Shown: one piece after another, positions 8,572-17,126 of the stretch
Position numbering within the stretch: position 1 is the first letter of the stretch
Layout of the letters: every line of letters begins with the position of its first letter
Assembly (NCBI GenBank): GCA_964549915.1
Contig: CAZJWX010000003.1
Span: 106,658-170,657 of the forward strand
Origin: JAUZRW01 sp964549915
GTDB lineage: Bacteria; Chloroflexota; Anaerolineae; Aggregatilineales; Phototrophicaceae
Length of the DNA stretch: 64,000 bases
Reading direction: 5' to 3'
Notes under the pieces: model-generated
Told to the model about the DNA's origin: nothing
The model's database searches: none
The model's input: only the letters and a program-made list of their open reading frames with translations
Program-made: the position numbers and the translations under genes

Positions 8572-9111
8572 ATGCACGAAATGCACGAAGAAATCCTCAG
8601 CACACGCAGCATATACCGGGGACGGGTCGTCAACCTGGATGTGCACGCGGTACGCCTGCCCGATGGCAGCGAAAGCCAGCGGGAAGTCGTGCGGCATGTA
8701 GGCGCTGTGGGCGTGGTTGCGGTCGATGCAGACGCGCACGTGCTGTTGGTGCGGCAATATCGCAGCGGTGCAGGACAGATCATGATCGAGATTCCGGCTG
8801 GCCTGCTCGAACCCGGCGAAGACCCGGCACAGTCCGCTATTCGCGAATTGCGGGAAGAAACGGGCTACCGCCCCACCTCACTGGAACCGCTGGGAGGCGT
8901 CCACGCAGCGCCAGGCTATACCAGCGAATACATCCACCTCTTCTATGCACCGGGTTACGAATTCGCCCCGTTGGAGCAAGACACGGATGAATTTGTGGAA
9001 GCGCTGCGGGTTCCTTTGCAAGAGGCGCTGACGATGGTCGAAACAGGTGCGATCACAGAAGCGAAATCGGTGGTTGCTCTGCTGCGCGTAGCACGCCGAC
9101 TGGGGCGCTGA
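8572..9111 (+). CDS. Nudix hydrolase, ADP-ribose pyrophosphatase type
   Basis: A 179-residue enzyme that should split ADP-ribose or a related nucleoside diphosphate sugar into AMP and a sugar phosphate. The Nudix box is complete (GLLEPGEDPAQSAIRELREETGY, given in two parts: GLLEPGEDPAQ and SAIRELREETGY), with the catalytic RELREE helix. The upstream strand VLLVRQYRSGAG and the downstream GGVHAAPGYTSEYIHLF are typical of the NudF/YffH branch. The ATG at 8572 follows a GGAGG at six bases and is preferred over an in-frame ATG 39 bases earlier. Stands between the lysM terminator and rplS. Substrate preference within the branch is not decidable from sequence. Confidence 0.88.
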   Translation: MHEMHEEILSTRSIYRGRVVNLDVHAVRLPDGSESQREVVRHVGAVGVVAVDADAHVLLVRQYRSGAGQIMIEIPAGLLEPGEDPAQSAIRELREETGYRPTSLEPLGGVHAAPGYTSEYIHLFYAPGYEFAPLEQDTDEFVEALRVPLQEALTMVETGAITEAKSVVALLRVARRLGR

Positions 9112-9192
9112 GGGCACCGGATGCACCCTTTTTCACGATCACCGCTCGTGCTACACTAGATTTTCTAATCAACTGAAGCCCGAACAACCAAG

Positions 9193-9211
9193 ACGCGCTC
9201 TCCGGGCGCGT
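9193..9211 (+). promoter_or_regulatory. Stem-loop in the rplS leader
   Basis: ACGCGC at 9193-9198 pairs with GCGCGT at 9206-9211 around a 7-base loop, about 30 bases before the rplS start and directly upstream of its AGGAG. There is no T tract, so it is not an ordinary terminator; it could be an autoregulatory leader hairpin, as other ribosomal protein genes have, or chance. Confidence 0.35.
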
Positions 9212-9240
9212 TGTTTGAGTATCCAGGAGAGAGCAACCTC

Positions 9241-9582
9241 ATGCACGAACTCATCAAGCACCTGCAATCCCCCCCGCCGGATCGTCCGACCGTAGAAGTT
9301 GGCGATACCGTCCGTGTCTATGTTCGTATCGTCGAAGGCAACAAAGAGCGTACGCAGCCCTTCGAAGGCGTTGTCATCCGCGCGCGCAAGGGCGGCAATA
9401 ACGCGAATTTCACCGTTCGCCGCATCGCGTCGCATGGCGTCGGCGTGGAACGTACCTTCCTGGTGAACAGCCCGCGCCTCGAACGCATCGACATCAAGCG
9501 CCGTGCCAAGGTACGCCGCGCACAGCTCTACTACCTGCGCAATCGTCGCGGCAAGGCTGCCCGCTTGAAGGAACGTCGTTAA
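9241..9582 (+). CDS. rplS: 50S ribosomal protein L19
   Basis: A 113-residue basic protein of the large ribosomal subunit that sits at the interface with the 30S subunit. Family marks: the beta-barrel start VEVGDTVRVYVRIVEGNKER, the motif FEGVVIRARKGG, NFTVRRIASHGVGVERTF with the SPRLERI strand, and the basic tail KVRRAQLYYLRNRRGKAARL. It has an AGGAG at the usual distance. In many bacteria rplS follows rpsP-rimM-trmD; here none of these is adjacent, so the usual operon has been broken up. Confidence 0.97.
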   Translation: MHELIKHLQSPPPDRPTVEVGDTVRVYVRIVEGNKERTQPFEGVVIRARKGGNNANFTVRRIASHGVGVERTFLVNSPRLERIDIKRRAKVRRAQLYYLRNRRGKAARLKERR

Positions 9583-9600
9583 GCGCCAGGAGCAACCGCA

Positions 9601-10341
9601 GTGGACAGACCGTTCATCGGTATCTCGGCGTCGCAGTACCAGAAGCCGGGACGAACATGGCGTTATAACATCGCGTATGAACCGAATATCGTCGCCATTG
9701 AACGCGCCGGGGGATTACCGATCATCATCCCGGCATCTGTCTCGATGGATACGTTAGATGCCATCTACCAACGGCTGGATGGCGTACTGCTGCCCGGTGG
9801 GGGCGACATCAACCCGCAAGCTTACGGACAGCAAGCGCACGAGACAATCGACTCGGTCGATGATGCCCGCGACAGCATTGAGATGACGCTGACGCGCAAG
9901 GCCGTCGCGGATGATCTGCCCATTTTCGGCATCTGCCGGGGCGTCCAGGTGATGAACGTAGCACTTGGGGGTTCGCTGCTGCAGGATATTCCCTCCATGG
10001 TCGAACACGCTGCGCGTCACACGATCGACAAAGAACGCGAGCCGCGCAGCAAGGTGCTGCACGATGTTCGCATCGAAGAGGGCACACGGTTGGCCCAGAT
10101 CATCGGCGAGTCCGTCGTCCCAGTCAACAGCATCCACCATCAGGCACTGGGGAACATCGCGCCCGGCGCGCGCGTGACGGCTTATTCTAGCGATGGGCTG
10201 AAGGAGGGCATTGAACTGCCGGATAAGCATTTCGCGCTGGCAGTGCAGTGGCATCCGGAAGATATGATTGACGACGACCCGCGCATGCAGGCGCTCTTCG
10301 ACGCATTTGTCGATGCAGCTCGCAATCGCATGCGATCGTAG
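9601..10341 (+). CDS. Class I glutamine amidotransferase-like hydrolase, peptidase C26 (PuuD-like)
   Basis: A 246-residue cytoplasmic hydrolase starting at GTG, 18 bases after rplS. It has the triad of class I amidotransferase folds: nucleophile C112 in IFGICRGVQVMNVALGG, and His/Glu in AVQWHPED near residue 220. The start PFIGISAS and the loop GVLLPGGGDINPQAYG place it with the gamma-glutamyl-gamma-aminobutyrate hydrolases (PuuD) and related gamma-glutamyl peptide hydrolases. No other putrescine-pathway gene is nearby, so the physiological substrate could be any gamma-glutamyl compound. Confidence 0.85.
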   Translation: MDRPFIGISASQYQKPGRTWRYNIAYEPNIVAIERAGGLPIIIPASVSMDTLDAIYQRLDGVLLPGGGDINPQAYGQQAHETIDSVDDARDSIEMTLTRKAVADDLPIFGICRGVQVMNVALGGSLLQDIPSMVEHAARHTIDKEREPRSKVLHDVRIEEGTRLAQIIGESVVPVNSIHHQALGNIAPGARVTAYSSDGLKEGIELPDKHFALAVQWHPEDMIDDDPRMQALFDAFVDAARNRMRS

Positions 10342-10377
10342 CCACATGTCGCACATCGACCTGTAGCATTGAAAGAG

Positions 10378-10398
10378 GGCGCATCATGCGCCTTTTTT
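10378..10398. terminator. Intrinsic terminator between convergent genes
   Basis: GGCGCA (10378-10383) and TGCGCC (10387-10392) form a stem with a 3-base loop followed by six T; an A-rich stretch on the other side lets it work for the minus-strand kinase gene as well. Confidence 0.85.
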
Positions 10399-10403
10399 GT
10401 TTC

Positions 10404-12704
10404 TCAACCGATCTGTGGGTTGACCGAAGTGCTCGACTTGGAAGCCTCTTCGCCGCCGAAGGTGAGGACGCGCAAAGACCCTTCCGGTGGTTGCAGCGGC
10501 AAGCGTACGTAAAATGTCGCGCCAGGGAATTCTGTCATGCTGTGCCCGGGACTCTCCACCCAGATTTCGCCACCGTGTCCTTCGATGATCCCCTTGGCAA
10601 TCGTCAGCCCCAGCCCGGGCCCCGCACCCATGAATTTGTAGATGCCCGTTGAATGAAGCTGCGTATCGAAACCGCGATAGAATTTCTGGAAGATATAGGG
10701 CAGGTCTTTCGCTGCGATGCCCACGCCCGTATCCTGAATCTTGAACACGACCGATTCCGGCTTCCCCGGTCGGCTTTCCAGATAAGCGCTGACATCAATA
10801 CGACCGCCATCCGGCGTGAATTTGATAGCGTTCATGAAAAGATTGCGCAATGCCTGGGTCAGGCGCTGCAAATCAGCCTCAACGTTGGGCAGCCCCTCCA
10901 GATCATGCACATGGATCGTGATATTGCGCTGATTCACGGGATCGCGCAGCGGTTCCAACGCCAGTTTCACCAGGGTTGCAGGTGCCGTTCGGACGAAGCG
11001 CAAATCCATCGAATTCACGTCAATCTGGCTCACATCCAGCATGGCAGAAATCAGTTCTTCCATACGCTCAGTGGATTTGCGCAGGTTCTGGATCATTTGC
11101 TGTGCGCCGGGATCATCGCCATTCATCATGCTATCGATGATGTCGGTATAGCCACGCACCTGCGCCAGCGGCGTGCGTAGCTCATGGCTGGCAATAGTGA
11201 TGAAATCAGTCTTGATGGCGTCCAGCTTCTCCAACTCGGAGTTGGCGTTTTCCAGCCGCTTGTTGAGGACGCGCATGGTATCGTTGAGGTGCTGCAAATC
11301 GTCAATCAGGCGAGCGCTGCGCAGTGCCGTCGTCACCTGATGCCCGATCACGAAGAGCATCTCCATATCCGCTTCCTGGTACAGCCCCCCGTTGAGCTTC
11401 GTGCCCCCTGCCAGCAACCCAATCAAGCGATCCTCTGCCACCAGGGGAACATACGCACTCATCCCCAGGCTGTGAAAGAAGGCGCGTTCTTCTTCCTGCA
11501 CCGCCGCGTAGGCCGGGTTGTAATCCACATCGTATTGCGTTAGCCCCTCTTTCTCGACGACGAGTTTGTGGTAAATTGGACTCTTCTTGCTGAGGTAGCC
11601 ACTTGCCCTGGGCGTTTCCAGCGTACTGCCGCCGTCCAGCACAATCAATTCGACAGCATCGGGGAAACGAAAGGTGCTGTTGATGAGAATCAAGGCAGAA
11701 CGACGCAGCCCCAGCACACGATTGAGGGAATTGGTAGTTGCAGCAACGACTTCGTCGAGCGTTGCCGCGCGTGCAACCTGCTGACTGTAGAGCGCGATGG
11801 CCTCCGGTAAGTCCAGAGTGGTGCGGGCCAGAATACGCTGGAAGAGCCAGTTGATGATCCCACGCGCCGTGATAATAATGGCAGCGCCCATCAGTGCGAT
11901 AGCCCCGATGACGAGAATACTCAACGCCGGATTGGGCAAATTGAATGCCCGCGAGAAATCATAGCGGTTCGCGAAATACAGCCCTGCAAACAGCAAGACC
12001 CAGGTCACCGCAATCAGGGCGAGGGAGCGCGCGCCGTCAAAGAGCAAAGTCCGCAAATCAGGCAGGTGCTGCCACAAGCGGCTGAGCGTTGCCAGCAATC
12101 CCACGATGGCACCCAGGCCAGCGGCCAGCAACATCCAGACCGCCGATGCACTGGTCAGCAGAAAGACCGTCAGAAACAGCAGCGCAGCCCCGGCCAGCCA
12201 GTATACGGCGCGGTTGGCGATTTCCGGCATACTGGCACGGAAGAAGCGCACGAATATCAGCAGGCTGAGCCATAAATTGAACCCCAACAAACCGACGACA
12301 ACCACGACGGCGGGTAAGGTCGGGAGCGCTTCAGGCCAGTTCACCCACCCTGTGACGGGAACCGGGCTGAGCAACGCTGCAACCAGGTAAGCCGCCAGCC
12401 ACACAATCCCCAGCCCGAGCCAGAGTCGCTGCACCCGTCCCCAGACAATATCTTGCAACACGAGGGAACCATAGAAGAGCGTCAGCACGATCCCGCCAGC
12501 CCAGAAGAGCACAGCACGGGGTAGCGTGTCCGCAAGCTGCCACTCGGCAGGTAACCAGAGGGCAGCTGTAGTCGCCATCAACGACAGCAGTAGCAGCCCC
12601 AGTGCCGCCGCCGAAGCACCTCGCTGCCGGATCACCAACAGGAGCATTCCGAACTCCACGAGCAGCACCGCTGCGATCAAGATGTTGTACGCATCCAGGA
12701 TCAT
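10404..12704 (-). CDS. Membrane sensor histidine kinase with GAF domain
   Basis: A 766-residue kinase. Residues 1-285 hold about eight to nine hydrophobic helices, similar to a seven-helix (7TMR/histidine-kinase N-terminal) sensor region. A GAF domain covers about 300-470 (ILINSTFRFPDAVELIVLDGG, AYVPLVAEDRLIGLLAGG). A coiled linker leads to HisKA with H507 in IASHELRTPLAQVRGYTDII and a HATPase domain with NLFMNAIKFTPDGG (N box), DTGVGIAAKDLPYIFQKFYRG and GLGLTIAKGIIEGHGG. It should autophosphorylate in response to a membrane or GAF-bound signal. No response regulator is beside it. Transcribed after the AlbA-type gene, 18 bases downstream of it, so the two may be cotranscribed. Confidence 0.9.
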   Translation of the reverse strand: MILDAYNILIAAVLLVEFGMLLLVIRQRGASAAALGLLLLSLMATTAALWLPAEWQLADTLPRAVLFWAGGIVLTLFYGSLVLQDIVWGRVQRLWLGLGIVWLAAYLVAALLSPVPVTGWVNWPEALPTLPAVVVVVGLLGFNLWLSLLIFVRFFRASMPEIANRAVYWLAGAALLFLTVFLLTSASAVWMLLAAGLGAIVGLLATLSRLWQHLPDLRTLLFDGARSLALIAVTWVLLFAGLYFANRYDFSRAFNLPNPALSILVIGAIALMGAAIIITARGIINWLFQRILARTTLDLPEAIALYSQQVARAATLDEVVAATTNSLNRVLGLRRSALILINSTFRFPDAVELIVLDGGSTLETPRASGYLSKKSPIYHKLVVEKEGLTQYDVDYNPAYAAVQEEERAFFHSLGMSAYVPLVAEDRLIGLLAGGTKLNGGLYQEADMEMLFVIGHQVTTALRSARLIDDLQHLNDTMRVLNKRLENANSELEKLDAIKTDFITIASHELRTPLAQVRGYTDIIDSMMNGDDPGAQQMIQNLRKSTERMEELISAMLDVSQIDVNSMDLRFVRTAPATLVKLALEPLRDPVNQRNITIHVHDLEGLPNVEADLQRLTQALRNLFMNAIKFTPDGGRIDVSAYLESRPGKPESVVFKIQDTGVGIAAKDLPYIFQKFYRGFDTQLHSTGIYKFMGAGPGLGLTIAKGIIEGHGGEIWVESPGHSMTEFPGATFYVRLPLQPPEGSLRVLTFGGEEASKSSTSVNPQIG

Positions 12705-12722
12705 GTATCCGCCTATCGTGGA

Positions 12723-14312
12723 TCACTTCAGAATGTAGTGAGTGCCCTTCTTGGAGCCAACCTTAATCAGTATGCCCTTCTCCACCATATCGACAAGATC
12801 GAGGCGCAGTGTCTCCGCAGAGACCCCTTCGCAAAGCTGACGATATTCCCGATTGGTGATGGAGCCTTGCTCGCGAATGTATTGCAACGCCTTGGCCTGA
12901 CGATGATTGGTGTTGCGCATCCAATCGGGTGGCTTGGGCTTTTCGCGCTCATTGTAGAGGGTGACGGCAAAGCTGTAAGGACGTGCATCGAAGTGCGGCG
13001 GTTGGTGACCCGCCTGCTCCATGACTTCGATCATGCGATCAATACCCAGCCCCAATTCTTCAATGTAGCCCCATTGGAAGAGACCGTTTACGATACGAGG
13101 GTTGCGGCTGAAATGCTCGTCCTTGATGTTCTCCACTGTGATGAAACCCGGCAGGCCACCTGGCGAAATCACTTCCAGGCGGTCGGAATACATGCGCAAT
13201 TCAATGCGTCGTCCCCGCAGGCGATAATCGCGATGGCAGATGGCATTCACGATGGCTTCGCGAACTGCAAACTGCGGGTATTCCGTGCGTTCTTCGCGCT
13301 CCAACCCCTTGACTACCGCGCTGACCGCCATTTCACTCCAGATCAAGTTCCAGGCGGATTCAATCAGGCGTGGCAGCGGGCCAGTTAATTCCTCGCGGCG
13401 GGTATACCCCGCCAGGCCGCTCTCGCCACGTGGGGTCGTGCCGACGAATTTGGCGAAGACTACGCTGCTCTGTGGCAGCCACTGCTGGGGATATTCGGTG
13501 AAGAGCAAAATGCCCACGACCGTCGGTTGACCATCTTCTGTGATCGCGCCGATTTCCAGCAAGAGGTCTTCGACCTTGCCGTTGTAAGGGCGCTTGGTGC
13601 GCTCTGCACGTTTGGCGAGATATTCTTCGATCATCTCGCGGTTGAAGGTCTCTCGCGTCGCGCCGTGCACGGCTTCGGATTCGTAATCACCCGTGCTCTT
13701 CGCGCTGGCGAGGCGCAGAATCTCTTGCCCACCGAGCGGACGATTGTGGTCACCGCTGCGAATCAGCACACGCCCATCGGACATGGCATGCAGTTCGATG
13801 CTGCGCGGTACCCGCAGCGTGTAGACGACGACGGTCTCGGCGTCATCATCGCTAGTCTGCACTTCGAACGAGCCAACTTCGCCAAAAGGATCTTCCGCTT
13901 CCGCGGCATCAGCACCTGCGGCGCTATCCCCACTGCTGCTGTCACTTTCGCTGTCGTCTCCCTCAGCTTTTTCCGCCCCATTGACGGCAACTGCCTGCGG
14001 CACAGCTTCAGCATCTTCTACCAGCGGCGCGCGCAAGCTGCCATTGACGCTGCTGAAACGCACTTCCTCCCACTTGTTGGCTACAACAGGTGGGTTGTAA
14101 AGCTCATCCGCCTGCTTGATCGCTTCCTGCACACTTTCAATCGTAGGGGGGTCGTCTGCTGGGGTTCCGTCCGGGCGTAGACCGATCAGAATCGTGCCGC
14201 CTTCGGTATTGGCGAATGCCACCAGCGTCTCCGCAATGGCTTGCGGATCCGGAGTCGGCAAGAAGGCGAGTCGGGGGCCTTGGCCTTGTCGAATTAGGTC
14301 AGGGTTTATCAT
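12723..14312 (-). CDS. AlbA_2/Schlafen-type protein with RecG-C-like ATPase region and winged helix
   Basis: A 529-residue putative regulator. The N-terminus has the AlbA_2 signature AFANTEGGTILIGLRPDG, but the domain is split by an acidic Asp/Glu/Ser/Ala-rich loop at about residues 108-145. Its upstream E-x-K pair, usual in the family, reads LAFLP. Residues about 360-460 form a HATPase_c_4 module (FAVREAIVNAICHRDYRLRG, EVISPGGLPG, NPRIVNGLFQWGYIEELGLGI). The end is a winged helix (ITNREYRQLCEGVSAETLRLDLVDMVE, here over 20 residues so quoted only as NREYRQLCEGVSAETLRLD). Such proteins are usually described as transcriptional regulators or RecG-like ATPases; some are in defence islands. The gene diverges from a radical SAM gene. 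Confidence 0.82.
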   Translation of the reverse strand: MINPDLIRQGQGPRLAFLPTPDPQAIAETLVAFANTEGGTILIGLRPDGTPADDPPTIESVQEAIKQADELYNPPVVANKWEEVRFSSVNGSLRAPLVEDAEAVPQAVAVNGAEKAEGDDSESDSSSGDSAAGADAAEAEDPFGEVGSFEVQTSDDDAETVVVYTLRVPRSIELHAMSDGRVLIRSGDHNRPLGGQEILRLASAKSTGDYESEAVHGATRETFNREMIEEYLAKRAERTKRPYNGKVEDLLLEIGAITEDGQPTVVGILLFTEYPQQWLPQSSVVFAKFVGTTPRGESGLAGYTRREELTGPLPRLIESAWNLIWSEMAVSAVVKGLEREERTEYPQFAVREAIVNAICHRDYRLRGRRIELRMYSDRLEVISPGGLPGFITVENIKDEHFSRNPRIVNGLFQWGYIEELGLGIDRMIEVMEQAGHQPPHFDARPYSFAVTLYNEREKPKPPDWMRNTNHRQAKALQYIREQGSITNREYRQLCEGVSAETLRLDLVDMVEKGILIKVGSKKGTHYILK

Positions 14313-14483
14313 GGCTGTTCGCTACAGTTACCAGCTTGTTAGACGCGAGATTGTACCATATTTCCGGAAAAACCCGGCATAGCTTACGGTCAGGCTGCAA
14401 TTTCTGGTATCATTGTAACAGGAGTTTGCGCATTTCGTCGCGCAAAACCACGATATTTCCGTTAACCATCCACTGAGCATCCC

Positions 14484-15506
14484 ATGCAGCGTATCGCCCC
14501 TTTGCTGAATCTCGCCGGAAATCGCCTTCACAGCCTGCCCTTGCTGGTCATGTATCTGACTGATGGTTGCAATAGTCGCTGTATCTCCTGCAACATCTGG
14601 CAGAATCCACGCCGCAATATGCCGATGCAACTGGTGAAGCGCATCGCAGCACAAGTGCCGGAAATGGGCGTGCGCTGGGTGCTGCTCAGCGGAGGTGAAG
14701 CCATGCAACACCCGGAATGGCCCGCCATTGCCAGGAGCTTCCGGGAACAAGGCGTTCATACGATGCTGCTGACCAACGGGCTGCTGCTGCGGCGGCAGAT
14801 CGATGAAGTGGTGAAAAGCGTTGATGAAGTGATCGTCAGCCTGGACGGGGGCAATGCTGCGACTTACGAGGCCATTCGCGGTGTGGATGCTTTCGACCTC
14901 GTACTGGATGGCGTCCGCGCCTGCCGAAATCGTGGACTTCCCGTGACCACCCGCACCACTGTACAACGCGCAAATTATGCGGAAATCCCGCAAATCATCG
15001 AAGTCGGCTTGCAGAACGACGTGAACGCCATCAGCTTCCTGCCTGCCGATGTCAGCAGTGATGAAGCCTTTGGCGAACGCGACGCAACCTGGAATGACGG
15101 CGCCTTAACCCTGGAAGACACCGAAAAACTGGACACCATTATCGACAACATCGAAGAGCGCTATCTGGCGGCCTTCACAGACGGACGCATTGCCGAGAGT
15201 CCCCGCAAGCTGCGACGCATTCTGGTGCAGTACTTCCGGGCGCTGTTGGGGGAAGCGGATTTCGCTGCCCCACCCTGCAACGCCCCGCACTTCAGCACGG
15301 TAATCGAGGTCGATGGCAGCTTGCGCCCCTGCTACTTCCTACCCAAGGTCGGACGACTGAGGCCGGAAGATGACCGCCTGAAAACGGCGGTGAACACCAC
15401 AGCGGGACAGGCAATGCGCAAGGCGTATCGTGCCGGGCAGCGCCCCGAGTGCGAACGCTGCGTCTGCCCGCTGTACAAGGGAGCGCGGGCACTGTTGAGG
15501 ATGTGA
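14484..15506 (+). CDS. Radical SAM protein with SPASM-like C-terminal cysteines
   Basis: A 340-residue radical SAM enzyme. The cluster motif CNSRCISC near residue 29 (C-x3-C-x2-C) binds the 4Fe-4S cluster, followed by the GGE motif in LLSGGEAMQHPEW and strands VIVSLDGGNAATYEAIRG. A second cysteine set near the end (CNAPHF, RPCYF, CERCVCP) suggests an additional cluster as in SPASM or twitch proteins. The family covers peptide maturases, heme-related enzymes and lipid-head-group synthases; nothing in the sequence fixes the substrate. It is followed after three bases by a membrane protein and then, with a one-base overlap, by a methyltransferase, so the three are probably one pathway. Confidence 0.88.
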   Translation: MQRIAPLLNLAGNRLHSLPLLVMYLTDGCNSRCISCNIWQNPRRNMPMQLVKRIAAQVPEMGVRWVLLSGGEAMQHPEWPAIARSFREQGVHTMLLTNGLLLRRQIDEVVKSVDEVIVSLDGGNAATYEAIRGVDAFDLVLDGVRACRNRGLPVTTRTTVQRANYAEIPQIIEVGLQNDVNAISFLPADVSSDEAFGERDATWNDGALTLEDTEKLDTIIDNIEERYLAAFTDGRIAESPRKLRRILVQYFRALLGEADFAAPPCNAPHFSTVIEVDGSLRPCYFLPKVGRLRPEDDRLKTAVNTTAGQAMRKAYRAGQRPECERCVCPLYKGARALLRM

Positions 15507-15509
15507 AGC

Positions 15510-15977
15510 ATGTGGATTCTGCTGAGTCTGATTCTCATCACGGCGCTGCTGGCGGCGCGCGCATTCCTGGTGACCATGGGCACGATCAAAGATCCCATCC
15601 TGCAAAGCTTCGAAGTCTTCGGCGAAGAGCAACACTACAGCCCTTCGCTCTGGCTGGTCGTGTGGACGGGAGCCACGCTCTATCTGTCGCTGTTCCTGTA
15701 TTTTCCGGCGGGCCAGGTCGTGATGCTCGGCGTTCTCGTCGGGCTGGCAATCTCCGGGTTGGCAGAGCCAGTCCACCGTCTGCGCGAACGGTACAATCTG
15801 CATTTTAAGAATTTCCCGAAGTGGTATCACATCATGGTCGAGCGTACTGATCGTGAGGAACGGCGTCGCATCGCTTATCACTGGCTGCGGTTGCCCGCAC
15901 GTACGCGCTGGCTCTATAACGCACGCACCGAATTATTCTGGCAATGGGTCGATCAAGTGTTGATCACGGTTGGCTGA
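15510..15977 (+). CDS. Unknown membrane protein in radical SAM operon
   Basis: A 155-residue protein with two or three hydrophobic segments (residues about 2-22, 47-68 and 70-88) and a basic C-terminal cytoplasmic half ending in an aromatic-rich stretch RTELFWQWVDQVLITVG. I do not recognise the family. It starts three bases after the radical SAM stop and its TGA overlaps the ATG of the methyltransferase, so translation of all three is coupled. It may anchor the two enzymes at the membrane; that is inference only. Confidence 0.75.
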   Translation: MWILLSLILITALLAARAFLVTMGTIKDPILQSFEVFGEEQHYSPSLWLVVWTGATLYLSLFLYFPAGQVVMLGVLVGLAISGLAEPVHRLRERYNLHFKNFPKWYHIMVERTDREERRRIAYHWLRLPARTRWLYNARTELFWQWVDQVLITVG

Positions 15978-16642
15978 TGTCGATACTATCGCGCATTCGT
16001 CAGAAGCTACGCCGTCCCTTGCGCACGCTCAGCAGCCAGCAGGCCTATGCCCAATGGGCTGCAACCTACCCCGCTCACGCACACAACCGCCTGATGGCAG
16101 TCGAACAAGAGGCAATGCTAGCAGTCATGCCACCGCTGAAGGGACGCGCTGTGCTGGATCTGGCCTGCGGGACGGGGCGCTACGCACAGATCGCCCGGCA
16201 GCAGGGCGCAGCCTTGGTGGTTGGGGTTGATGATCACCTCACGATGCTGCGCGGAGCTACCGTACCAGACCTGGCTCAGGGGACGATGGAAGCAATTCCG
16301 CTGCCGACCAACAGCATGAATGTCGTGATCTGTGGCCTGGCGCTGGGGCATCTCCCCAGGGTTGGCCCGGCCATGCGGGAAATCAGCCGCGTGTTGCGCG
16401 GGGGAGGTATCTGTGTGCTCAGTGACTTCCACCCCTTCCAGTATTTGCGCGGAGCACAACGCACCTTCATCGCCGCCGATGGACGCACGTACGCTGTGGA
16501 GCACTACGCGCACCTCTACGCGGATTATGCCGAGGCGACGCGCAGCGCTGGCCTCTCGATCCAACTGGTGCGTGAACCCATATTGCCGGAGGGGGACGGA
16601 ACCCCTGTGGTATTGGTGCTGCGCCTGGAAAAACGCACCTAA
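15977..16642 (+). CDS. Class I SAM-dependent methyltransferase
   Basis: A 221-residue methyltransferase of the UbiE/BioC-like class. Motif I is VLDLACGTGRYAQIARQQGA, motif II GTMEAIPLPTNSMNVVICG, and post-II REISRVLRGGGICVLSDFHP. The start ATG at 15977 shares its A with the upstream TGA. The N-terminal SSQQAYAQWAATYPAH resembles the region of BioC/UbiE proteins that contacts substrate. It likely methylates a small molecule made by the upstream radical SAM enzyme. Confidence 0.85.
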   Translation: MSILSRIRQKLRRPLRTLSSQQAYAQWAATYPAHAHNRLMAVEQEAMLAVMPPLKGRAVLDLACGTGRYAQIARQQGAALVVGVDDHLTMLRGATVPDLAQGTMEAIPLPTNSMNVVICGLALGHLPRVGPAMREISRVLRGGGICVLSDFHPFQYLRGAQRTFIAADGRTYAVEHYAHLYADYAEATRSAGLSIQLVREPILPEGDGTPVVLVLRLEKRT

Positions 16643-16851
16643 GACTCCGAATCGCCCTGACGCACCAGGGCATAGCCGCCAATCACGAGCGCAATCAGCA
16701 ACGGCGGAACCAGCAGCGATCCCAGCAACCGCGCCAGCACATCCGCGCCAGCCAGCACCACGAAGTACATCAGCAGGAAGACTCCCACGCCCAGCACTGC
16801 CAGCAGCGCACCCGCCACCAGCGCCTGCACCAGGAAGCGATTGTCATTCAT
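16639..16851 (-). CDS. Small two-helix membrane protein
   Basis: A 70-residue protein with two hydrophobic helices (about 8-35 and 40-60) and a short charged end RQGDSES. No family is recognised. The ATG at 16851 has GAGG six bases upstream; another ATG 12 bases earlier is less well placed. The gene overlaps the methyltransferase by four bases tail to tail. Confidence 0.5.
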   Translation of the reverse strand: MNDNRFLVQALVAGALLAVLGVGVFLLMYFVVLAGADVLARLLGSLLVPPLLIALVIGGYALVRQGDSES

Positions 16852-16960
16852 GAAATGCCTCATTTCTCAAGAATCGGTTCGTTAGCGGGCGCATTGTAGC
16901 GCATGGAGTTCGAACTTAGGATAGATGGTTTTGCGAGGAATCCGGGGCTGGATACAAAGA

Positions 16961-16984
16961 AGCCATCCGATATGGATGGCTTTT
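16961..16984. terminator. Terminator downstream of tRNA-Gln
   Basis: AGCCATCC (16961-16968) and GGATGGCT (16974-16981) form an 8-base stem with a 5-base loop. It is flanked by TTTT on the plus strand and by a TCTTTG run on the minus strand, so it can stop transcription both ways; it lies 20 bases past the tRNA 3' end. Confidence 0.75.
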
Positions 16985-17001
16985 GAAGCGCATTTTTGTA
17001 G

Positions 17002-17073
17002 CTGGGAGACCTGGACTCGAACCAGGAATGGCGGAACCAGAATCCGCTGTTTTGCCAATTAAACTATCTCCCA
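17002..17073 (-). tRNA. tRNA-Gln (anticodon CUG)
   Basis: Read on the minus strand it folds into a full cloverleaf: acceptor stem TGGGAGA/TCTCCCA, anticodon stem GCGGA/TCCGC around the loop TTCTGGT with anticodon CTG, and T arm CCTGG-TTCGAGT-CCAGG. The first base pair is U-A, normal for glutamine tRNA. The discriminator base is G and CCA is not encoded. It lies 54 bases downstream of gltX on the same strand. Confidence 0.93.
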
Positions 17074-17126
17074 AAGCTTCGCAATCATACTGGGAACCAT
17101 GGGAGATGTCAAGATTATGTTGCCCT

